From Bradyrhizobium sp. C9 (GTDB taxonomy: Bacteria; Pseudomonadota; Alphaproteobacteria; Rhizobiales; Xanthobacteraceae), in NCBI RefSeq assembly GCF_002532045.1, contig NZ_NWTG01000002.1:496001-560000 (forward strand): 64,000 nucleotides of DNA, written 5' to 3'. Of this stretch, positions 46,154 to 55,297 are shown piece after piece. Each line of letters begins with the position of its first letter. Within the stretch, counting starts at the first letter, position 1. The notes beneath the pieces are model-generated. The model had not been told where the DNA came from and did not search any database. It saw only the letters and a list, made by a program, of their open reading frames with translations. Made by a program: the position numbers and the translations under genes.

Positions 46154-46960
46154 TTACCTTCCCATCGCCAGCGCGATCAGGCCGAGCGTGCCGACGATCA
46201 CGCGCCACCAGGCGAAGAAGGTGAAGCCGTGGCGGGTGACGTAGTTGAGGAACGTCTTCACCACGACCATTGCAACGATGAAGGAGACCACGAAGCCGAC
46301 CGCGATGACGCTGAGATTGTCCGACGAGAAGTCGGCGCGGTTCTTGTAGAAATCATAGGCGAACGCGCCGACCATGGTCGGGATCGCAAGGAAGAACGAG
46401 AACTCTGCCGCCGAGCGCTTGTCGGCGCCGAGCAGCATCGCGGCGACGATGCTGGCGCCGGAGCGCGACACGCCGGGAATCATGGCGAGACACTGCGCGA
46501 CGCCGATCCAGAAATACATCAACAGCGGGAACCGGGTCGCATCGTCCTCGTACACTTTGAGATCGAGCTGATCGACCCAGAGCAGGACGGCGCCGCCGAC
46601 GATCAGCGTGAAGCAGACCACCCACGGATTGAACAGGAATTCCTTGATGTATTTGCCGGCGATCAGGCCGATCACCACGGCGGGCAGGAACGCCACCAGC
46701 ACACCGATCACGAAGCGGCGGTCGTCGGGATTGGAGAACATGCCGAGCGCGACGCGCCACAATCTGGTGAAGTAGAGCGCGAGGATCGCGAGGATCGCAC
46801 CGAGCTGGATCAGGATCGCGAAGCTCTTCCAGAAATTGCCTTCGCCGAGATTGAAGAAGCGCTCCGCAAGCAGTAGGTGGCCCGTCGAGGAAACCGGCAG
46901 GAACTCCGTGACGCCCTCGACGATGCCGAGAATCACCGCCCGCAGCATATCCGTCATCAT
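46154..46960 (-). CDS. uppP: Undecaprenyl-diphosphatase
   Basis: UppP (BacA) dephosphorylates undecaprenyl pyrophosphate so the lipid carrier can be reused in cell-wall synthesis. The 268-residue integral membrane protein has the two signature motifs EGVTEFLPVSSTGHLLL (near residue 14) and IPGVSRSGASIVAAML. Three ATGs (46960, 46957, 46948) are near the true start; none has a clear ribosome site and the first was taken. Confidence 0.95.
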   Translation of the reverse strand: MMTDMLRAVILGIVEGVTEFLPVSSTGHLLLAERFFNLGEGNFWKSFAILIQLGAILAILALYFTRLWRVALGMFSNPDDRRFVIGVLVAFLPAVVIGLIAGKYIKEFLFNPWVVCFTLIVGGAVLLWVDQLDLKVYEDDATRFPLLMYFWIGVAQCLAMIPGVSRSGASIVAAMLLGADKRSAAEFSFFLAIPTMVGAFAYDFYKNRADFSSDNLSVIAVGFVVSFIVAMVVVKTFLNYVTRHGFTFFAWWRVIVGTLGLIALAMGR

Positions 46961-47216
46961 GATCTGATCTGCCCTGTGTGGAAAACCGAATTCTTCTCGC
47001 TTATTCGCAGATAGGCCGCAATCGCAAAGAATCGTCAAACAATGGGTTACCCGGCCGATTTGCTGGGCTATAGCGTTTTCGTGACCCGCACCATCCGCGG
47101 GGGCGGCTACCCGCGCCGACGCGACATAGAGACGAGCGGAACTGGTCCGGCCAATTCACAGGTCAGGTCACACAGGTTGATGGTTTCTTAAGCGCCACGA
47201 CACTACCAAGGGCTTC

Positions 47217-47909
47217 ATGTATACGCTGTATCACCATCCGTTCTGTCCGCATTCGCGCTTCATTCGCCTCGTGCTCGGCGAGTATGGCCTCGATCTGCGC
47301 CTGGTGGAGGAACGGGTCTGGGAGCGGCGCGAGGCGTTCCTGGCGCTCAATCCGGCGGCAAACACGCCGGTCCTGATCGCCGAGGGCTTTCCGCCGATTC
47401 CGGGTGCACCCATCATCGCCGAATATGTCGACGAGACGCACGGCCTCGATGCCGGCGAGCGGCGGCTGCTGCCGACCTCGACGGCCGAGCGCGTCGAGGT
47501 GCGCCGGCTGATGGCGTGGTTCAACGAGAAGTTCTTCGAGGAAGCCTCCAACCCGCTGGTGACCGAGCGGATCTACAAGCGCTTCATGAGCGAGGACAAT
47601 GGCGGCGGCCCGCCGGCGCCCGACATCATGCGCGCCGCCAAGGTCAATGTGCGCTATCATCTGAGCTACATCGGCTGGCTGGCGAAGACGCGGAACTATC
47701 TCGCCGGCGACCGCCTCACCTACGCGGACCTCGCCGCCGCGGCGCATCTCTCGGCGATCGACTATCTGGGCGATGTGCCATGGAGCGAGGACGACGCGGC
47801 AAAGGCGTGGTACGCGCGGGTGAAATCCCGGCCGTCGTTCCGCCCGCTGCTCAGCGAATGGCTGGCGGGGGTGCCGGCGTCGCGCACCTATGTGGACCTC
47901 GACTTCTGA
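47217..47909 (+). CDS. Glutathione S-transferase family protein
   Basis: The 230-residue protein has an N-terminal thioredoxin-like domain ([41 protein letters not shown]), with the cis-Pro and the glutathione-binding E/S region, and a helical C-terminal domain with [20 protein letters not shown]. The family conjugates or reduces electrophiles with glutathione. The class and substrate are not clear. AAGGG precedes the ATG. queG follows so closely that they overlap or abut. Confidence 0.92.
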   Translation: MYTLYHHPFCPHSRFIRLVLGEYGLDLRLVEERVWERREAFLALNPAANTPVLIAEGFPPIPGAPIIAEYVDETHGLDAGERRLLPTSTAERVEVRRLMAWFNEKFFEEASNPLVTERIYKRFMSEDNGGGPPAPDIMRAAKVNVRYHLSYIGWLAKTRNYLAGDRLTYADLAAAAHLSAIDYLGDVPWSEDDAAKAWYARVKSRPSFRPLLSEWLAGVPASRTYVDLDF

Positions 47910-49048
47910 ACCAGGCGGCCCGGCTCTCTCCGTCCGATCTCAAGGCGGCGCTTGGGCGCGAGGCGCGCGCACTCGGCTTCGATGCCGTCGGCTTCACCAC
48001 GCCTGATGCGACGCGCGAAGCAGGACAATATTTTCTGGAATTCCTCGGCTCCGGCGGCCATGGCGAGATGGACTGGCTCGCGGCCAATCCGGAGCGGCGC
48101 ACCGACCCGCGCGTGCTGTGGGGTGGCGTGCGCTCGATCGTCATGCTCGGCGTCAATTATGGGCCCGACGACGATCCGCTCAAAATTCTCGCGCGCCGGT
48201 CGCACGGCGCGATCTCGGTCTATGCGCAGGGCGACGATTATCACGACGTGATCAAGAAGCGGCTGAAGACGCTCGCACGCTGGCTCGCTGCGGCGACCGG
48301 CGAAGAGGTGAAGGTGTTCGTCGACACCGCCGCGGTGATGGAGAAGCCGCTCGCACAAGCCGCAGGCATCGGCTGGCAGGGCAAGCACACCAATCTGGTG
48401 TCGCGCGAATTCGGCTCGTGGCTGTTTCTCGGCGCGATCTATTCCGCAACCGAGCTGCCGCGCGATGAAGGCGAAGCGGATCATTGCGGCAGCTGCCGCG
48501 CCTGCCAGGACATCTGTCCGACCGCGGCGTTTCCCGCCCCCTACAAGCTCGATGCACGGCGTTGCATCTCGTATCTGACGATCGAGAACAAAGGTCCGAT
48601 CCCGCACGAATTCCGCAAGTCCATCGGCAACCGCATCTATGGCTGCGACGATTGCCTCGCGGTGTGTCCGTGGAACAAGTTCGCGATGGCGGGACGCGAG
48701 CAGAAACTTGCAGCGCGCGACGCGTTGCGCGCGCCCGCGCTCGCCGATCTCGCGCGGCTCGACGATGCAGCTTTTCGCGCGCTGTTCACGAAATCGCCGG
48801 TCAAGCGCATCGGCCGCGACCGCTTCATCCGCAATGTGCTGATCGCAATCGGCAATTCCGGCGATGCCAACCTCGCCGCCGAAGCGCTGCGTTTGCTCGA
48901 CGACGCAAGCCCGCTGGTGCGCGGCGCGGCGGTGTGGGCGCTGTCGCAGCTGATCGCCCGCGATGCGTTCGCGGCGCTGGCGTCACGCGCCGGCGGCGAG
49001 CCCGATATCAGCGTGCAGCAGGAGTGGCGCGCGGCAGCCGCCTCTTGA
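47858..49048 (+). CDS. queG: Epoxyqueuosine reductase QueG
   Basis: QueG reduces epoxyqueuosine to queuosine in tRNA, using cobalamin and two [4Fe-4S] clusters. The protein has [11 protein letters not shown] near the start, [33 protein letters not shown] with the catalytic Asp, and cluster motifs [12 protein letters not shown] and [18 protein letters not shown]-like repeat ends it. The family N-terminus begins about residue 17 of this reading, so the true start is uncertain. The only in-frame ATG is at 47858, 52 bases inside the GST gene; a CTG at 47906 that overlaps the GST stop (CTGA) would fit homology better. Confidence 0.92.
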   Translation: MAGGGAGVAHLCGPRLLNQAARLSPSDLKAALGREARALGFDAVGFTTPDATREAGQYFLEFLGSGGHGEMDWLAANPERRTDPRVLWGGVRSIVMLGVNYGPDDDPLKILARRSHGAISVYAQGDDYHDVIKKRLKTLARWLAAATGEEVKVFVDTAAVMEKPLAQAAGIGWQGKHTNLVSREFGSWLFLGAIYSATELPRDEGEADHCGSCRACQDICPTAAFPAPYKLDARRCISYLTIENKGPIPHEFRKSIGNRIYGCDDCLAVCPWNKFAMAGREQKLAARDALRAPALADLARLDDAAFRALFTKSPVKRIGRDRFIRNVLIAIGNSGDANLAAEALRLLDDASPLVRGAAVWALSQLIARDAFAALASRAGGEPDISVQQEWRAAAAS

Positions 49049-49082
49049 TTTCATCGCGCCGTTCCCGTCATGGTCGCGGACC

Positions 49083-49880
49083 ATGACAAACCAGCCTTTC
49101 TTCACCAGACATGGCGACGGCTTCATGCCGACGTCAGTTGCGAACGGTCCGTGGAGCCCGGAATCGATGCACGGCCGCGTTGTGATCGGCCTGCTCGGAT
49201 TCGTCATCGAGGAGCGCCACGGCTCCGATGATTTCGTCCCCGCGCGGCTCACGGTCGACATGTTCCGGCTGCCCAACATCACAACGCCGGTCGAGGTGAC
49301 GACCAGGCTCGTGCGCGATGGGCTCCGTATCAAGGTGATCGAGGCCGAGTTCGTCTCCGGCGGCACCAGCATGGCGCGTGCCTCCTGCCAGTTGTTGCGC
49401 AAGACGGAAAATGCGCCCGGCAATGTGTGGTCGCCGCCGAACTGGCAGGTGCCGGCGCCCGCGGACATTCCGAAGCCCGCTGATCCCAGGCTCGGCATGA
49501 ACGGCAAATGGGAGACACGGCCGATCATTGGTCACATGGGTTCGCTCGGTGAGCGCAGGCTCTGGATGAGCGAAGTCCGAGAGCTCGTCGCGGGCGTCAA
49601 GATGACGCCGTTCGTCCATGTCGCGACCGGCGCGGATTTCGCGAGCCCCTTCGCCAACGCCGGCGACCAGGGCCTCGGCTACATCAACAGCGACGTCACG
49701 ATCTATCTGCACCGGTTGCCGGTGAGCAACTGGATCGGCTTCGAGGTGGTCAACCATCACGCGACAGACGGCATCGCGATCGGCGAGTGCTGGCTCTATG
49801 ACGAGCAGGGCCCGATCGGCACGTCGACCGTGGCCGCGCTGGCCCAGCGCAAGCCGATGAGCAATCCGCCGCCGCCGTAG
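49083..49880 (+). CDS. Thioesterase (hotdog) family protein
   Basis: The 265-residue protein appears to be a double-hotdog acyl-CoA thioesterase-like protein. Its N-terminal half has GRVVIGLLGFVIEERHGSDD, PARLTVDMFRLPNITTPVEV and SGGTSMARASCQLLR; its C-terminal half has a similar strand pattern (SNWIGFEVVNHHATDGIAIG, then GECWLYDEQGPIGTSTV). The substrate is unknown. It starts 35 bases after queG and is convergent with the NTF2-like gene. Confidence 0.78.
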   Translation: MTNQPFFTRHGDGFMPTSVANGPWSPESMHGRVVIGLLGFVIEERHGSDDFVPARLTVDMFRLPNITTPVEVTTRLVRDGLRIKVIEAEFVSGGTSMARASCQLLRKTENAPGNVWSPPNWQVPAPADIPKPADPRLGMNGKWETRPIIGHMGSLGERRLWMSEVRELVAGVKMTPFVHVATGADFASPFANAGDQGLGYINSDVTIYLHRLPVSNWIGFEVVNHHATDGIAIGECWLYDEQGPIGTSTVAALAQRKPMSNPPPP

Positions 49881-49893
49881 GCCTCTTCACCGT

Positions 49894-49957
49894 CGTCATT
49901 CCCGGTGCGCAATTGCGGAGCTGAAGGCGCGCCTCTCGGCGCGCGCCCGGAATGACG
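49894..49957. repeat. Inverted repeat between convergent genes
   Basis: Arms CGTCATTCCCGGTGCGC (49894-49910) and its near reverse complement (49941-49957) match at 15 of 17 positions, with an inner GGCGCGCCTCTCGGCGCGC dyad. It fills the gap between two convergent stops (49880 and 49961) and may act as a two-way terminator. Elements with CGTCATTCC arms are common in related genomes. Confidence 0.75.
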
Positions 49958-49960
49958 ATT

Positions 49961-50428
49961 CTACGTGAGATGCCGCTTCATCTCCGGCCGCGCCCTCAGC
50001 GCGGCACCCTGCTTGCCGACGATCTTGGCGATCCGCTCCGGCGCGAAGTTCAAATCGACGAAGGCCGGCGCGGTGTTGGCGACCTCGTGATACTCCGTGA
50101 TCTTGCCGTCGCGCAGCCGCATGATCGCGACGCCCTCGAACATCGCACGCGCGCCCTTGGCCTCCGGCAGGGTCGAGCGGTAGCTGAACGTGTAGCGCGC
50201 GTAGAGCGTTGTGCCGTCGCTGACGGGATCGTGCATCACCCAGCGGAAATCGGTCGCGGTCCGGTAGAACCAGTCGTCGATCATCGCGGCGATTCTGGCG
50301 TGGCCCTCGAACGCGCCATAGAACACGTCGTGATAGACGCCGTCCTCGGTGAAGAGGCTCGCGAAGGCCTTGCCGTCGCGCTGTTCGACCGCGTCGCAGA
50401 ATGCGCGCAGCATCGTTGTTGTGTCCAT
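49961..50428 (-). CDS. SnoaL/NTF2-like protein
   Basis: The 155-residue protein has a cone-shaped NTF2-like fold: MLRAFCDAVEQRDGKAFASL, FTEDGVYHDVFYGAFEGHAR, FRWVMHDPVSDGTTLYARYT and MFEGVAIMRLRDGKITEYHE. Such proteins are ketosteroid isomerase-like, cyclase-like or binding proteins; no catalytic set can be named. GGGAGA is 7 bases before the ATG at 50428. It lies 23 bases after the hydrolase gene, probably co-transcribed. Confidence 0.85.
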   Translation of the reverse strand: MDTTTMLRAFCDAVEQRDGKAFASLFTEDGVYHDVFYGAFEGHARIAAMIDDWFYRTATDFRWVMHDPVSDGTTLYARYTFSYRSTLPEAKGARAMFEGVAIMRLRDGKITEYHEVANTAPAFVDLNFAPERIAKIVGKQGAALRARPEMKRHLT

Positions 50429-50451
50429 TGGCTTCTCCCTGTGAAGGGAGC

Positions 50452-51267
50452 TTAGCCGATCTCCGCCACCGCGGCGATGATCCGCGCGATGTCCTGCGGA
50501 CGCGACAGGCGGTGATCGCCGTCCTGGATCATGGTCAGCACCACGTCCTCGGCCGGCAGCCGATGCACCAGCGCGAAGGCGTGCTTCCACGGCACGTCGG
50601 GATCCTGCGCGCCCTGCAGGATGCGCACGGGGCAGCCGACGTCGATCTTGCTGCCGAGCAGAAGGTGGTTGCGGCCCTCCTCGATCAGGTTGCGGGTGAT
50701 CGGATAGGGCGAGCCGTCGCCATAGTCGGATGGCCTGAGCCAGACGCCCTTGGTCTCGATCTCGGCGCGGATCTCCGGCGAGAAGCCCTTCCACATCAAT
50801 TCCTCGGTGAAGTCGGGCGCCGGCGCGATCAGCACGAGGCCGGCAAGTGAAGCGCTACCGCCTCCGCGACGCATGATCTCGCGCGCCAACAGCAACGCCA
50901 TCCAACCGCCCATCGAGGACCCGATCACGACCTGCGGCCCGCGGCAGAACTGCGAGAACACAGCAAAGCTCTCCTCGAGCCAACGGCCGATGGTGCCGTC
51001 GGCGAACTCGCCGCTGGACTCGCCGTGACCGGAATAGTCGAACCTGACGCAGCTACGGCCATGCTCGGCGGCCCATGCATCGAGCGCGATCGCCTTGGTG
51101 CCGGTCATGTCGGACTTGAAGCCGCCGAGCCAGACCAGGCCCGGCGCGCCACTTGCGCTGCCGGGGCCACTCCCAACCCGGGCGCGCACCGCGATCCGGC
51201 GTGCCCCGCGGCCCTCGCCGACCTCGATGAAGGCGGGTTCCTGCTCGGATGCGGTGGTTTGGCTCAT
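50452..51267 (-). CDS. Alpha/beta hydrolase
   Basis: The 271-residue hydrolase has the nucleophile elbow GSSMGG (about 115-120), the oxyanion region [12 protein letters not shown], an acid in [11 protein letters not shown] and the His in [11 protein letters not shown], a complete Ser-Asp-His triad. It resembles ABHD10-like carboxylesterases. Substrate unknown. It precedes the NTF2-like gene on the minus strand and is divergent from infC. Confidence 0.9.
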   Translation of the reverse strand: MSQTTASEQEPAFIEVGEGRGARRIAVRARVGSGPGSASGAPGLVWLGGFKSDMTGTKAIALDAWAAEHGRSCVRFDYSGHGESSGEFADGTIGRWLEESFAVFSQFCRGPQVVIGSSMGGWMALLLAREIMRRGGGSASLAGLVLIAPAPDFTEELMWKGFSPEIRAEIETKGVWLRPSDYGDGSPYPITRNLIEEGRNHLLLGSKIDVGCPVRILQGAQDPDVPWKHAFALVHRLPAEDVVLTMIQDGDHRLSRPQDIARIIAAVAEIG

Positions 51268-51495
51268 GGTTCGGTCACTCGCGTGTCAGAGATCTGGTTT
51301 TCAATCGCGGCGCGGCAGCGGTCAACGGCAGCAAGCCCGCCTTGCAGAGCAGGCGTGCCCGCTATATGTGCCGGGCGTGGCCAAAATGCCTCGCAATTGA
51401 CGGTTTTGCCGCGTAAAAGAGCGAGTTCGCTTGCCCGTGGCAGCGTCTTGCTTCAAAATATCCGCCTTCCCTTTCACAACTTTGGAGAGTTACCC

Positions 51496-52035
<540 letters not shown>

Positions 52036-52062
52036 TTCGAGTTTGTCGCTTTGTTGAAGTGG

Positions 52063-52093
52063 AACGGCCCGCCAGACCTCTGGCGGGCCGTTT
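52063..52093 (+). terminator. Rho-independent terminator of infC
   Basis: AACGGCCCGCCAGA (52063-52076) pairs with its exact complement (52079-52092), giving a 13-14 bp stem with a tiny loop and a TTT end, 27 bases after the infC stop. Confidence 0.88.
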
Positions 52094-52397
52094 CACGTCT
52101 GAGGGGCTCCCGTAGCCCGGATGGAGCGGCGCCCGCGGCTGAGCCTCATCCCGACCTGTCAGGGGAACGAGAAGGCCGAGCCGGCCGCGATTTGCCGCCT
52201 CAAACGTTGCAAAACTGCCGATCCTCTGTCATAAGCCGGGCCTTCGCCGCCCGGCTGATCAAGGGCTGCCGTGGCGACGTTCAGTGCAGGTTCTTTCAAT
52301 TCGGAAAAAACCATAGCACTTTCAACGCTCTAACGAGCATTTTAGCCGGCCGAACGCCTCTTTGGGCGATATTCGTGTTGGGCGACAGGAGAGCTAA
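52094..52397 (+). promoter_or_regulatory. Leader region of rpmI-rplT
   Basis: The 304 bases between the infC terminator and rpmI hold no gene. A hairpin AGCCGGGC/GCCCGGCT with a 7-base loop lies at 52234-52256, and an A/T-richer stretch at 52295-52345 could hold the promoter. In other bacteria this leader binds L20 for feedback control; no L20 site could be identified here. Confidence 0.45.
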
Positions 52398-52598
52398 ATG
52401 CCCAAGTTGAAGACCAAGTCGGGCGCTAAAAAGCGCTTCAAGGTGACCGCCACTGGCAAAGTCATGCACGCCCAGCGCGGCAAGCGCCACGGCATGATCA
52501 AGCGGACGAAGAAGCAGATCCGTCAGCTCCGCGGCACCCGCGTGCTGTTCAAGACCGACGGCGACAACGTCAAGAAGTACTTCTTGCCGAACGCCTGA
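52398..52598 (+). CDS. rpmI: 50S ribosomal protein L35
   Basis: The 66-residue, very basic protein [20 protein letters not shown] with [20 protein letters not shown] is a typical L35. AGGAGAG precedes the ATG. rplT follows after 77 bases. Confidence 0.98.
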   Translation: MPKLKTKSGAKKRFKVTATGKVMHAQRGKRHGMIKRTKKQIRQLRGTRVLFKTDGDNVKKYFLPNA

Positions 52599-52675
52599 TC
52601 GCGCTCATCTGCTTGAACCCGGCCGCGTCACGCGCGGCGCCCCGTCACTTCTTCTAGATCTCAAGGATACCAGTC

Positions 52676-53035
52676 ATGTCTCGCGTCAAACGCGGTGTGA
52701 CCTCTCACGCCAAGCACAAGAAAGTCTTCAAGGCCGCCAAGGGCTATTACGGCCGCCGCAAGAACACCATCCGCACTGCCAAGCAGGCCGTCGAAAAGGC
52801 CGGCCAGTACGCCTTCCGCGACCGCAAGCGCAAGAAGCGCACCTTCCGCGCGCTCTGGATCCAGCGCATCAACGCTGCGGTTCGTCCGTTCGGTATGACC
52901 TACAGCGTGTTCATCAACGGCCTGTCCAAGTCGGGCGTCGTCGTCGACCGCAAGGTGCTGTCGGATCTCGCGATCCACGAGCCGGTTGCGTTCCAGGCGA
53001 TCGCCGAGAAGGCCAAGGCCGCGCTCGCAGCCTGA
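52676..53035 (+). CDS. rplT: 50S ribosomal protein L20
   Basis: L20 is needed early in 50S assembly and often represses its own operon. The 119-residue product has [40 protein letters not shown] and [20 protein letters not shown], all canonical. CAAGGA is upstream of the ATG. A terminator-like hairpin follows. Confidence 0.98.
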   Translation: MSRVKRGVTSHAKHKKVFKAAKGYYGRRKNTIRTAKQAVEKAGQYAFRDRKRKKRTFRALWIQRINAAVRPFGMTYSVFINGLSKSGVVVDRKVLSDLAIHEPVAFQAIAEKAKAALAA

Positions 53036-53041
53036 TCCTGG

Positions 53042-53073
53042 CGGGCGCTCTAGCGGGCCTTGGCGCCCGTTTT
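53042..53073 (+). terminator. Probable terminator of rplT
   Basis: CGGGCGC (53042-53048) pairs with GCGCCCG (53063-53069) across a 14-base loop, followed by TTTT. It spans the end of the convergent 53050-53460 gene. Confidence 0.6.
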
Positions 53074-53460
53074 CAGCGCCTTCTGCGAATAGCGCTGGGC
53101 GACCTGCGCCCGGCAGAACGCCGTAAACGAGATATACATGGTGCCGGATTCATTCCGGTACTTGCGGTCGCAGACCTGCATCTCGTGCCGGTACGCCCGC
53201 TTCGGCGCGCCCTTGAGGCCGGACAGGAAGTCCGCCTCGCATTTCTTCTCGACCACGGCACCGAACTGGACGTCGCCGCTGGCGCCGTATTCGCACGCCT
53301 CGAAGATCTTCATCGCACGGTTGCAGCTGGGCGCCTTCTCCAGCACCGCGATGATGTCATCCATCTGGGTCGATTTGGCGGGACATTCCTCGGTCGCGGC
53401 ATGCGCCGTGCCGAGCATGAACAGGACTGCCGGCACGGCCAGGCAAGATCGCAGCAACAT
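53050..53460 (-). CDS. Secreted cysteine-containing protein of unknown function
   Basis: The 136-residue product has a signal peptide (MLLRSCLAVPAVLFMLGTAHA, cut before ATEEC). The mature part contains six cysteines (ECP, SCNRAMKIFEACEYGAS, KKCEADF, QVCDRKYR, FCRAQ), suggesting three disulfides. No family is recognised. AAGGAG lies 8 bases before the ATG at 53460; the longer frame to 53682 overlaps pheS and is not believed. It is the only gene on the opposite strand inside the infC-pheT cluster. Confidence 0.82.
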   Translation of the reverse strand: MLLRSCLAVPAVLFMLGTAHAATEECPAKSTQMDDIIAVLEKAPSCNRAMKIFEACEYGASGDVQFGAVVEKKCEADFLSGLKGAPKRAYRHEMQVCDRKYRNESGTMYISFTAFCRAQVAQRYSQKALKTGAKAR

Positions 53461-53654
53461 CGCGTGGGCTCCTTGAACTCCCCTTGGGTAGCCCGGCCTC
53501 CGCGCGAGGTTCAATGCTGCCCGCCACAAGCCCGAAATGACCGGCTTTTTGCTTGACGTTACGGCCTTCGGGCGGCGACAACCCAGCCGAATTTTGGCGC
53601 ATGGTTCGGAAGCCGGCTCTTCCCGCCGGATCATGCTCAGCGCAGGAATTGACC

Positions 53655-54737
53655 GTGTCCGACCTCGCAACGCTCGAAACATCCATCCTCGACCAGATCG
53701 CTTCGGCCGCTGACGAGGCCGCCCTCGAGGCGGTGCGCGTCTCGGCGCTCGGCAAGAAGGGCTCGATCTCGGCGCTTCTCGCCACCCTCGGCAAGATGTC
53801 GCCGGAGGAGCGCAAGACCGAAGGCGCGAAGATCAACCTCGCCAAGGACGCGGTGACGCAGGCGCTCGCGGCAAAGCGCGACGTGCTGAAGGCGGCCGCG
53901 CTCGATGCACGCCTCGCCGCCGAGACCATCGACGTCACGCTGCCGCTGCGCGAGACGCCGGCGGAGACCGGCCGCATCCATCCGCTGAGCCAGGTCTGGG
54001 ACGAGCTCACCACGATCTTCGCCGATATGGGCTTTGCGGTCGCCGAAGGTCCCGACATCGAGACCGACGACTACAACTTTACAAAACTGAACTTCCCGAT
54101 CGGCCATCCGGCCCGCGAAATGCACGACACCTTCTTCTTCAATCCGAAGGAGGACGGCACGCGCATGCTGTTGCGCACCCACACCTCGCCGGTGCAGGTG
54201 CGTACCATGCTGAGCCAGAAGCCGCCGATCCGCGTCATTTGCCCGGGCCGCACCTATCGCATCGACTCCGACGCGACCCACACGCCGCAATTCCACCAGG
54301 TCGAAGGCCTCGTGATCGACAAGGGCTCGCATCTCGGCCATCTCAAATGGATCCTGCACGAGTTCTGCAAGGCGTTCTTCGAGGTCGACCACATCAACAT
54401 GCGGTTCCGGCCGTCGTTCTTCCCGTTCACCGAGCCGTCGCTCGAGGTCGACATCCAGTGCCGCCGCGACAAGGGCGAGATTCGCTTCGGCGAGGGCGAG
54501 GACTGGATGGAGATTCTCGGCTGCGGCATGGTGCACCCGAACGTGCTGCGCGCTTGTGGCATCGATCCCGACGTCTACCAGGGCTTTGCCTGGGGCATGG
54601 GCATCGACCGCATCGCGATGCTGAAATACGGCATCGCCGACCTCCGCCAGCTGTTCGAGAACGACATCCGCTGGCTGAACCACTACGGCTTCAAGCCGCT
54701 CGACATCCCGACGATCGCGGGAGGATTGAGTACGTGA
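53655..54737 (+). CDS. pheS: Phenylalanine-tRNA ligase alpha subunit
   Basis: PheS carries the catalytic core of the alpha2beta2 synthetase that charges tRNA-Phe. The 360-residue protein has an N-terminal coiled coil that binds tRNA, then class II motifs: motif 1 [20 protein letters not shown], motif 2 [23 protein letters not shown], and motif 3 [17 protein letters not shown]. The start is a GTG at 53655 with AGGAA 8 bases ahead; longer readings run into the 53460 promoter region. Downstream, a repeat-flanked DUF559 gene separates it from pheT. Confidence 0.96.
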   Translation: MSDLATLETSILDQIASAADEAALEAVRVSALGKKGSISALLATLGKMSPEERKTEGAKINLAKDAVTQALAAKRDVLKAAALDARLAAETIDVTLPLRETPAETGRIHPLSQVWDELTTIFADMGFAVAEGPDIETDDYNFTKLNFPIGHPAREMHDTFFFNPKEDGTRMLLRTHTSPVQVRTMLSQKPPIRVICPGRTYRIDSDATHTPQFHQVEGLVIDKGSHLGHLKWILHEFCKAFFEVDHINMRFRPSFFPFTEPSLEVDIQCRRDKGEIRFGEGEDWMEILGCGMVHPNVLRACGIDPDVYQGFAWGMGIDRIAMLKYGIADLRQLFENDIRWLNHYGFKPLDIPTIAGGLST

Positions 54738-54772
54738 GCTTGGTGGTTGGATCATCGGGCCGATCAAAGACT

Positions 54773-55243
54773 CTCTCCGTTCCCTCCCCCCTTGTGGGGG
54801 AGGGTCAGGGAGGGGGGTAGCCCAGGATGCCGCACGCAGTCGTCAGCGAACGTCAGCGCAACAGAGCGAAGCAGCTTCGCCAGACGATGACGCGCGCCGA
54901 AACGCTGCTGTGGCGTCACCTGAAGGCCAATCGAATGGACGGCATCGGATTTCGTCGTCAAGCGCCGATCAAGAATTACGTCGTCGACTTCGTCTGCTTC
55001 TCCGCGAGCCTCGTCATCGAACTCGACGGCGAGTCGCATGATTTCGACGAGCGTCAGAAAGCGGACCAACGCCGCGACGCTTTCTTCGTCGCCGAGGGAT
55101 TTCGTGTTCTCCGCTTTACCAACGAGCAGGTGATGTCGAATCTGGAAGGCGTCGTAGAAGCGATCCGCGAGGCGACTCGGGTCGGAGCAAGCGGCTTACC
55201 CCCCTCCCTGCCCCTCCCCCACAAGGGGGGAGGGAACGGAGAG
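54773..55243. mobile_element. Inverted-repeat-bounded DUF559 cassette between pheS and pheT
   Basis: Two 47-base arms, 54773-54819 and 55197-55243, are reverse complements at 46 of 47 positions. The arms start CTCTCCGTTCCCTCCCCCCT and end GGGAGGGGGGTA; each contains a CCCTCCCCC/GGGGGAGGG hairpin. A further TTGGTGGTT/AACCACCAA pair lies just outside (54740-54748 and 55264-55272). The only gene inside encodes a DUF559 protein. No clear target duplication or transposase was found, so the mobile label is inferred from the arms and the intrusion into pheST. Confidence 0.65.
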
Positions 55244-55297
55244 ACCGAGCAAGATAAGTCTGTAACCACCAACAAGAACCGAGGCATGCAGCCATGA
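54827..55297 (+). CDS. DUF559 (Vsr/PD-(D/E)XK-like) endonuclease-domain protein
   Basis: DUF559 proteins resemble very-short-patch repair endonucleases. The 156-residue product has [20 protein letters not shown], the core [31 protein letters not shown] with candidate acidic metal ligands, and [20 protein letters not shown]. The domain ends near residue 119. The last 37 or so residues (including [17 protein letters not shown]) are encoded by the right inverted repeat and the sequence beyond it, and the stop overlaps the pheT ATG (ATGA). The ATG at 54827 lies 8 bases after the left repeat. Activity is not shown for most of this family. Confidence 0.9.
   Translation: MPHAVVSERQRNRAKQLRQTMTRAETLLWRHLKANRMDGIGFRRQAPIKNYVVDFVCFSASLVIELDGESHDFDERQKADQRRDAFFVAEGFRVLRFTNEQVMSNLEGVVEAIREATRVGASGLPPSLPLPHKGGGNGETEQDKSVTTNKNRGMQP

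Noticed and set aside
54738..54826. A conventional insertion sequence at pheST
   Set aside because: No transposase frame and no evident target-site duplication; the arms are G/C-rich hairpins rather than typical IS ends.
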